From Tanypteryx hageni (lineage: Eukaryota; Arthropoda; Insecta; Odonata; Petaluridae): DNA of 64,000 nt. The stretch is taken from NCBI GenBank assembly GCA_028673005.1, contig CM054112.1:192561518-192625517 (forward strand), given 5' to 3'. Position numbers and translations under genes: made by a program. Shown in pieces: positions 13,601 to 22,600 of this stretch. The notes beneath the pieces were generated by a model. That model saw nothing but the letters and a program-made list of their open reading frames with translations, had not been told where the DNA came from and searched no databases. How positions within the stretch are numbered: the stretch's first letter is position 1; every line of letters starts with the position of its first letter.

Positions 13601-16600
13601 ACCTGTCCCTTCAAGATATTTTTTATCATAATTTTTAATTAATGTTATTTCTGTTTCTCTTTCTAGTATATACATATATCTTGGATACCACTCTTTGGCT
13701 ATTCTTTTTTGGCATCAGTATCCATTTTGTGTATATATGCCATATTTACTCGCGTATAAGTTGTGTCTGTGTGTAAGCTGTACCCTTTTTTTTCCAATAT
13801 TGAAATCCATCTGAAGATGCACCCCATTTTTTTACATGACGTTAAATATGTTGTACTAGGGAATGCAGATAAAAGAAGAAACATTGTGGTAAACAATAAT
13901 GCATTAATAAGTATCTTTGACTGTAGATAAATGTTTATAAATATTATCAGTATTATTTAGAATAATAAAATATTTTTTAAATTATCTGGGACCAATCTGC
14001 AATATATTCATATCACAAGATACAAAGGACAGTACAGTATGTCCTCAGCTAACATCTTCAATTCGTTCCAGAAAATATTGGGCATGAGGGTATTCTCATG
14101 CATTTTCTCGATACTAAACTGAACGAAAAACATAAATTAAAGAACAAAAACATGAAATTTATTAAATAATTATACTTGATGTACAATACTTGATATTTCA
14201 AATTAAGTAAAAATAATAAAGAACATTATTAAACATCGCAAATTCCAAGAAATTCTTGATCTTGTAAAACTGTCGACTTCACACTGGGAAACCGCTAAAC
14301 TATGTAACAGCTCTTTTATAAAATAACGGCATTTTTATATCTGACTTGAATGAAGTGCTGTCTTACTTATTGTTATTATGAACTGAAGTACATATATTTT
14401 TATAAATTTACTTATCTCAATGATATTGATAATATAACGAATAATTTTGCCATTGATTGATAGGCATGTGACAGAAATCGAATTCTAGAAACATACATAT
14501 GCATGCTATGCATGGGTACATTAAAAAATCGTAGAATATGGTGGAAATAATTTTGAAACGAGAAAAAAGTCTGCTATGACTGGGAATCGAACCCGGGTCT
14601 TCCACTTGCCGGGCGGATATTCTACCACTGAACTATCTTAGCAAATCATTTTTCTCGTTTCTTAACGCGGATGTTTTATAGATGTAGAATATGGTGCCAA
14701 AAACCTCCATGAGTATTATATGCGGATGCTTTTTATGCATGGGTATATACAGTATTTTGTTGTTTTTATTGAACTGTGAGTTTCATTAGGCCCAAAGAAG
14801 GATTAACACTCCTTTGTCGAAGCACAGCTGATAAAAACGAAAATAAAAGCGGGAGATGTTCAACTCAAGTTATCTCAATAGTACAGAATAATTTCAAGTT
14901 TATAAATAGGGCATTCAACATCTTCCTTTCTGCACAACATTTTTATTTATTTATTTGTTGAGGGAATGAGATATTGAAAACAGAAGGGTGAGATGTGTGA
15001 GAAACAGGGATAGAAGTGTAGAATTTATGTTATCTAATAATTTTAAATAATATGTAAAACTATCTTGTTGTTTTACCATTATAAAAAACATTTTTAACCA
15101 TTTCATGGTCATTGGGTGATATACTTCTTACTAAATTATTAGCACCATAGGTTTATCAGGTGGTTATAATTCCCACTCTTTTGTATGCTGCAATCTACTC
15201 AGGACATCTATAAACTTGGAATAAACCAATAAAATATCAATCAACTTTTGCTTATGCTGAATGATTATTATGGTAGATGCGTTGACATTTTGACTTTTTA
15301 TCGATTTTTTTCTGAGTAGGAATTTTATAAATTTATCATAAATTATTTAATTTTATTCATAGCTTTTATTAAATATTATGGTTTCTAGTCTATTTTATAA
15401 TTTTCCAATTGCTATTTGTAAATTCTCCAGTTACCAATTTAAAAAATATTTTGTAATTGCTAGTTTATTAGCATACATAGAACATTTTAAACATAAAAAA
15501 CAAAATACAGGATTATTCACAGTTATTGATTGATTTTATAATAAGAGTGACATATTTTACTGAATTTACCTAAAGTTAATAATTTGCCCATTTTGTCCTT
15601 GGATGAAGTAAGTAAATCTTAAAACAGTCATTCAAATAAACTTACTTATGTATTCATTTTAAAAGCTTCTTACATCCTTTCCAATTCTGATGTAAAAATG
15701 TAATTGGTTCCTATGAAAAGTAAATAAGTCATTACTTTTTAAAGGAATTTTTTAAGTGAAATATATATGTTCATGATTTTTGAGAATGGAAACTTTCAGT
15801 AATTTGTTTTCTTTAAGGAGTCGCTCAAAAAGCAGAAGTCGTTCCAGGTCTAGATCATCAAGCAGGTGTGTTGCATTGATTAAGTATTCCAGCATTCCTC
15901 ACTTTACATAGCTAATTCATTTTTCCGGATGTACTATTTAACTCTTGATTTACTTTATATACATGGAGATCTTTCCTAAATAGGATTAATATTCTGACCT
16001 TATATTCATGTTTTTATGCCATTAACCCTGTTGCTGCCAGTCTTGAAAGCTGCATAACATTCTTAAGACATCATACCATCTTTAGCTAAAATGTAAACAT
16101 TTTATCATCATGTAACTTTCTCCAACATTGAATCTAGGTATTTTGATCTCTTTGCTTAGCAAATTGTTTTTTATGCAATTTTTCAAGCATAGTAATTAAA
16201 TGATTATTTTAACATATATGTAAATTTCAACAAATTCCATTATTCCAAGAATAATAATAATAATAATTTTGCTGTATATAGTAGGTTATATCATAAATTT
16301 TCATGGGAATATTTTACTTACTAATAAAGAACCCTCTCTTTCATCTTTAGAAAACACATTCTATCTATAGTATACCTTCTTTAAACTAGCAAAAAGTTAA
16401 TGTTGTACTGAGGCATGGGAACTATATATAAAAACTATTTTCAAGTGAAATACAGTGAAACCTTGATATAGCAAGAATTTATAAAATTCATAAAAATACT
16501 CGTTCTAATGAGTATTTATTATGTCTGAAAATTAAATCCTGTATATATAACATTAATAAATTAACGGTGATGGTGTTTTTTCTCATTATAATGAAGTTCT

Positions 16601-19600
16601 TGTTATATGCCTTGCTAATTCTATCAAGGTTACGCTGTAGTTTAAAGTAAAGGGTGTTGGTACATGGTGTTCCAGTGGAATGTGATGGTTTTCATAGCAC
16701 TATTGTGGGGGACTCGGGTTGAATAAAATGATAACACTTTCAGTTGAAAAACAGCAGTACATTGCAATTTATGAATTACTCATTTTATTATTATTTTATT
16801 TTTAAAAAGTAACATTTTTTTAAGTGGCCTCCATGACAACTGATACATTCTTACACTTTAGACCGGAAATTGTCCATAACTCGTCGCAATAAAGCTGCAT
16901 CAATTGCTCGAATTTCTTCAATGATGCATTGTTTCTACTCCATGATGGTGTGAAGTTTGTTGACATACACTTTAGACTTCAAGTATCCCCATAGGAAGTA
17001 GTTGGCAGCTGTGAGATCAGGGGACCTAGGTGTCCAGGCGATGTCTCCAAATCGGGAAATGATGTGCCCAGGAAACATGGCTCGCAAACAGTTCATCGAT
17101 TCCTGATCTGTGTGAGCCATGGCACCATCCTGTTGAAACCAAATCTCACCATCAATGTCCTCCTCACCAGGCAATTCCAACGTTGCCAGCATTTGTCGGT
17201 ATCATTCTGATGTTACAGTCACAGTGCGGTTACCTTATTCAAAGTAGTACAGATGCCACACCAAGCTGTGACTTTCTCACTGTGCAGTGGTTTTTCGTAC
17301 ACCTGTGGCGCTTGTTCGTCGTTCCAATATCGGAAATTCTGTTTGTTTACATACCCGGAGAGGTGGAAATTAGCCTCGTCTGACATAATCAATTTGTTCA
17401 AAACATTCGGATTTGCATTCAAGGTGTCGATGAACTGCCTGCAAAATTTCAATCGAGCAATTTTATCAGTGTTGTTCACACTGCACAATTTGAATTTTGT
17501 AGGGATGAAATTTGAGGTCGTCGTGCAGAATACGGCGAACACTACTGCCCAATAGGTTTAATGCAGCTGATAGATGCCTGGCAGAGCGCATTGGACTCTG
17601 CATCACCGCTTCCCTAACCCTCGCAATGTTATCCATTATGCGGACTGGTCTTCCACTACCAACAAAACGATCAAAACACTGCCGGTGTTACAGAATTTGT
17701 CCACCCACTTCAAAATAATGTTACCGGAAGGAATTCTACCGTGCCGTGCAACACCAAACTCATGCCTAAATCTTCTCTGGACCTGCATTACCGATTTACA
17801 TTCAATAAATGCTGTTACTGCGAACACACATTGTTCCACCAGCCAGTTCACCATAATGCCTCATACTACACTGGCAGGAGAAACTGCATACCTTGGAGGT
17901 CATGTGTCCACACAAACTTCTCCCACCATGTAATGCTGTTAGCTGCAGCTGCACACTGAAAACCATCACATTCCACTGGTGCACCCTGTATTAGCAAAAT
18001 GAAATTGTTCAATTTATTATGCTCAAAATTAAATAACTTTTAGAAAAGACATAAAGTAAACTAACAAGTAATGACACATAATTGATAATGTTGTTGTCCC
18101 ATTTCTGGGTTATATTTTTATCTTTAACATATTTAGATAAAATATTTTTTTATTCTTAAGAGAAGTATTTTCTGGATATTGTATTAGGTTTTGAGGTGTT
18201 TTATAAAAGTTAATTGCCACTATTTTGATTCTAAACTTGTGGAACTTATTCTTCTGTATTATTCAGTTAAAATCAATATGTTTAGTTTTTAAGACAATAA
18301 GCAAATTATGAAAGGGAATTATCCTTTTTTATTTTCCAATGGATTAGACTTTTTGGATCTTAAAATTAAAAGGTCATTTTAAATTACCGTATTTTCTGGT
18401 CTATAACGCGCGTGTTATCTATATAAAAAATATAAAAATCGGGAAAAAACATCTTGCGCATTATACAAAGGAAAATAAAATAAATTGTTCCTCCTCATGA
18501 AACGGAATCCCCAGGAAGGATACGCTTTGAAGCCCATGATGTCCATCTCTTGAGCAATGCATTTCGCTTGCAATAAGACCCTTGTTGTTGAAATCCTAAT
18601 GCCTTTTGCCCTTTCTCGTATCACCCACTCATACAGTTCTTCCTCGAGTTCTGGCCAAAAGCATTTTCTAAAACACATTGCTCGTTTTATCCGATGCAGC
18701 TTTTTCAGCACCAATTCGCCTTTACGCCATTCTCGTACACTTGATTCCCCTACGTTAAACTTTCTTCCAGCCTCACGATTTCCTTTTTCTTTAGCGAATT
18801 TTACAACTTCTAATTTAAACTGCGAAGTGTATGATTTTCGCTTTCGCATATTTTCGTTTTCCATGGTAAATTAAAAACTTTTTCAATACCGACGCCTAGC
18901 TAATTCAAGACTCCATAATACCATGTGGTGTACAGTGAAAACAACTGAATAACGGAAAGCCACAGCAAATTTTAATTGATTCATTTTTTCAGGAAGCGCT
19001 TGTTTCAAATCAATTTTTTTTTACTGCGCGTTATCTATACATTTGTACCAGGTTTGAAGAAAATCACTTGCGCGTTATCTATAAGGTGTGCGTTATAGAC
19101 CAGAAAATACGGTACATACATAGTCATATATATTTTGAAAAGTTTGTTTGTTTGTTCAAGGAATTCCTCCTAAATTCCTTGCTTCCTAACTTAGTGAATA
19201 GTCAAAGTTTGGTCAACTGTTTGGGACCCCTCTATGGAATCACATTCATAAGATAAAGCATTGGAATCTGTGTAGCATTATTTTAATTTGCTCATTAAAG
19301 TACCTTAAAATTGGTGTATATCATCCAGTCTTGGGCTATTTTTTGCATAAATAAATTTAATTTATTATTCTATTAGTGGATTTTTGCCTTCTTATCGAAA
19401 TCAATTAAAAATTATATTTATACGCAAATTTCTATCAATTTTATCATGATTTTCAAAGCGTTGCCATGGCGAATTTCATTGTGAAATGGCATATGCCGCT
19501 CAACTAGATCCTACAACTATTGGAATTTTATATGAAACCCGGTCCCTATATGATTATTTTAAGATGTTTTGTGATCTAATAAGTGGTAATTTACAAAAGG

Positions 19601-22600
19601 TTCTGAGTTGTCATAGCTTTTATAAAAATGTTTCTCTTCTGAACATCACCAGGTACCCTAAGCTATATTTTATAATTATATGAGAATGCATCTAGGACTT
19701 GTCAGCATATGCTTGGCAATATTATTTACAAACAAAGTTAGTTAAATATTAAAAAAGCTAAGTGGAAAACAGTTTTGTTTACGTGATTTCATATTTTCCT
19801 TCTCTAAGGAGTTTTTATATAAAGTTGTCATTTGTATGGAAGATAGCAGAAAAATTAAGCCTCTCAATAAACATGAGAGTATATTTAACACAGGATTATA
19901 CAGGAGTTGAATTTGTGTAATTATTGCTGCAAATAGGTCATGGAAACATTTCAGATATAAATAGCAAATTTGAAATACTGGAAAAACTAAGCAATTTGTT
20001 GTTGTTGGGAAGTCTTTACAACCTTAGATTTCGTCTTTGATTAATGTTTATATTTTATGAAATTCCAGGTCAGGTTCTCCAGTTTCAAGAAAGTCAGTCT
20101 CAGGAAGTGATGATGGATCAAGAAATTCCAGTCCTGATCGTAGAGGTGGCTCTGGTAATGGAATTTAAAATTTTTTAATTCAGCTTTAGAAATGTTATTT
20201 CTACAAAAAATCCATTTACAGATTAATCAGAATTTGCTAATATTTTTTATTACCTAACCAGTGTGTAGGGAATCAAACCATGTTAATTACTGTTTTGTTT
20301 CAAGCTTAATTTGGAGAATCTTTTGTTGGTTCTATATTGCAATTGTGGGTTTCCACAACATTGCAGCTCACTCGGTTAATTATAATGTTTTATTGTTCTG
20401 GTTGATCCATTTAATTTATTAATTTTTATTTATTCAAAAACAATTTGTATACAGCTTGAGGTCAATTGAACAGCTGATAGGTTGACAAAAGTTAAGTTAA
20501 ATATAGAAAGGACCAATATTATAACAAATATAAAACAATAACAGTAACAAAAATCCAATTCTATCAGTAACAATAAAACTAATAATAATGAAACAAGTAA
20601 GGTACCCATGCTAATGCAAGAGGCGGAAGCACATTTTCTTAAAAATTTTCAGGTTTCTGGTTTGCCTTCCAGTGGCGGCTTATGACCTGAGATGTAGATG
20701 AAAATCCATAAAAAACACCCTACTTCTTGTAGACCAAATAAAGTCTTCTATCTTTTAAGGCAGCATAACGGTCGATGATGTCATCGAAGAAAGGATGTTT
20801 ATACACAAGTTCGCATAGAAGTTCTTTTTGTATTGCGATATTAGCTTAAGGCGATAATCTTTGTTGCAAAATACTGTTCCTTAAGTCATTTCTTATAATT
20901 TTTAAACAGGAAAAAAAGGAGTCTCTAGTAAATTGCATACTAAATCATTTTCTCGATTCATTTTTCACAAAGCAAAAGAGAAATTATTAACACAATTAAT
21001 GAGAAACACCAATGTCAACACTATATTCGAAAAAGAAAACACTATTAACTAAATGCAGTGGCACACCACATAACGAACAACCAAGCTTACTAACCTCTGT
21101 ATGTCACAGAATGTATTTCAATTCAACCAACAATTTTATAAACAAATCCAAGGTACCTCCATGGGAAACCCTCTATCACCATTCATTGCTAATTTATTCA
21201 TGTATTTTTTTTTAAATAAATGCAAAGAAAAATTTAAGTATTTCCCTGAAATTTGGTATAGATATGTAGATGACATCTTTGCAATTTTTGATTTAAACAA
21301 ACAAAAATTAGAGGATTTTATTAATCAACTCAATAATTTATTTCCGATTAAATTCACTCATGAATTAGCACAAAACAACACTTTACCTACCATTTTTGGA
21401 TTTGCTAAAGGGAGACGGGAGAGTGAAGTGTGGTGGAAACCCTCTTCACTAGGCAGCGGTTGACATCACCCATTGCCATAGCAACCACCCTTCCCCTCCT
21501 ACCCTAGCATTGCACATCCACTCTGGGAAGAAGTGCTTTCAGCTCTTCACTTTGCTTGTCTGCATTTATAATGTTATTTAAACAGAGTACACATCTACCT
21601 AATTATAAAAAAATAAAGAGTTTGAATGAGAACAAATCAATTAATGGTATGGTAAATTATTTGTTTTATTTAAAAGTTTTAGGTGAAGTGCCAAGTCCCT
21701 CACATCACCTGGCGAGTTGTCACTGTTGCCTTCTATTCTGGGAAGGGAGCAACCCTCGCTGTTATAATGTAGATCTCCACTAGACCTTTCCTTCTATGAA
21801 AACTTCACTCCTCTAGCTTCAGTAGTTTGTCTACAGTGCCATTTCTAAGTTTTGAATTTTCCAAATTTGAAGCCACAAAGCGGAATATATATTAACTACT
21901 TGGAAAATCCAATTCATAGAGCTATAAATCCAATTCATAGAGCTATCTTATTCAAAAAGAATTTTCCAAATATCTCTTAAAACAAAAAAGTTGATTGTCC
22001 ACAGACGGACAGACCAATCACATTAGCATGTTTTTTCTGTTAAGAAAACATGCTAAAAAGAGGTAGGATCCAGGGACTTACCTGGGAGATAAGGTGCCTA
22101 TAGCAAAATTATAGGAAAAACCTTAGTTGTATAGAATATTATTTTTTCTGCATTTTATAGTATATTACCATTTTATTAATTATATCTTTAACATTTAAGT
22201 ATTAAATTAATATTTATTTATTGGAAAATAAACTTTCGGCATGTTTTGAGAGTGTTTGGTGCATTTTGCAGACCGCCTATGGCAAATGCCACCTTCGCCA
22301 TACCCTAGTTATGTCCATCAAAGCTTACAACAATTAGTGAGGAAAAATAAGAAATAAACTCTAATTTAAGTTTCTGGAGTAAGAGGCAATATCGAGAAGA
22401 GAACTAAGGAGAAGATGAATGATGTCTATGTTGCAAAAGTATAAGCAAACAGTCAATTTTGTTATTCAGGAGGTTAAAGAAGGAATCATCTGGAATGGTT
22501 CATTAAATTTCACGAGAATAAAGTTTAAGAGGTGCTAAAATTTGCAGTTTTGAGGCATTATGAAGAGAGGGGACATGGAGGCTAACAATTTTTGTGAAAA

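Noticed and set aside
14572..14643. Functional tRNA gene
   Set aside because: T33 is replaced by C, the acceptor has a mismatch, and a related copy with the same flanks at 43.3 kb marks it as a repeat.
14785..14830. Possible hammerhead-like sequence (CCCAAAGAAGGATTAACACT)
   Set aside because: The CTGANGA box is not present and the GAAA is only CGAA; too weak.
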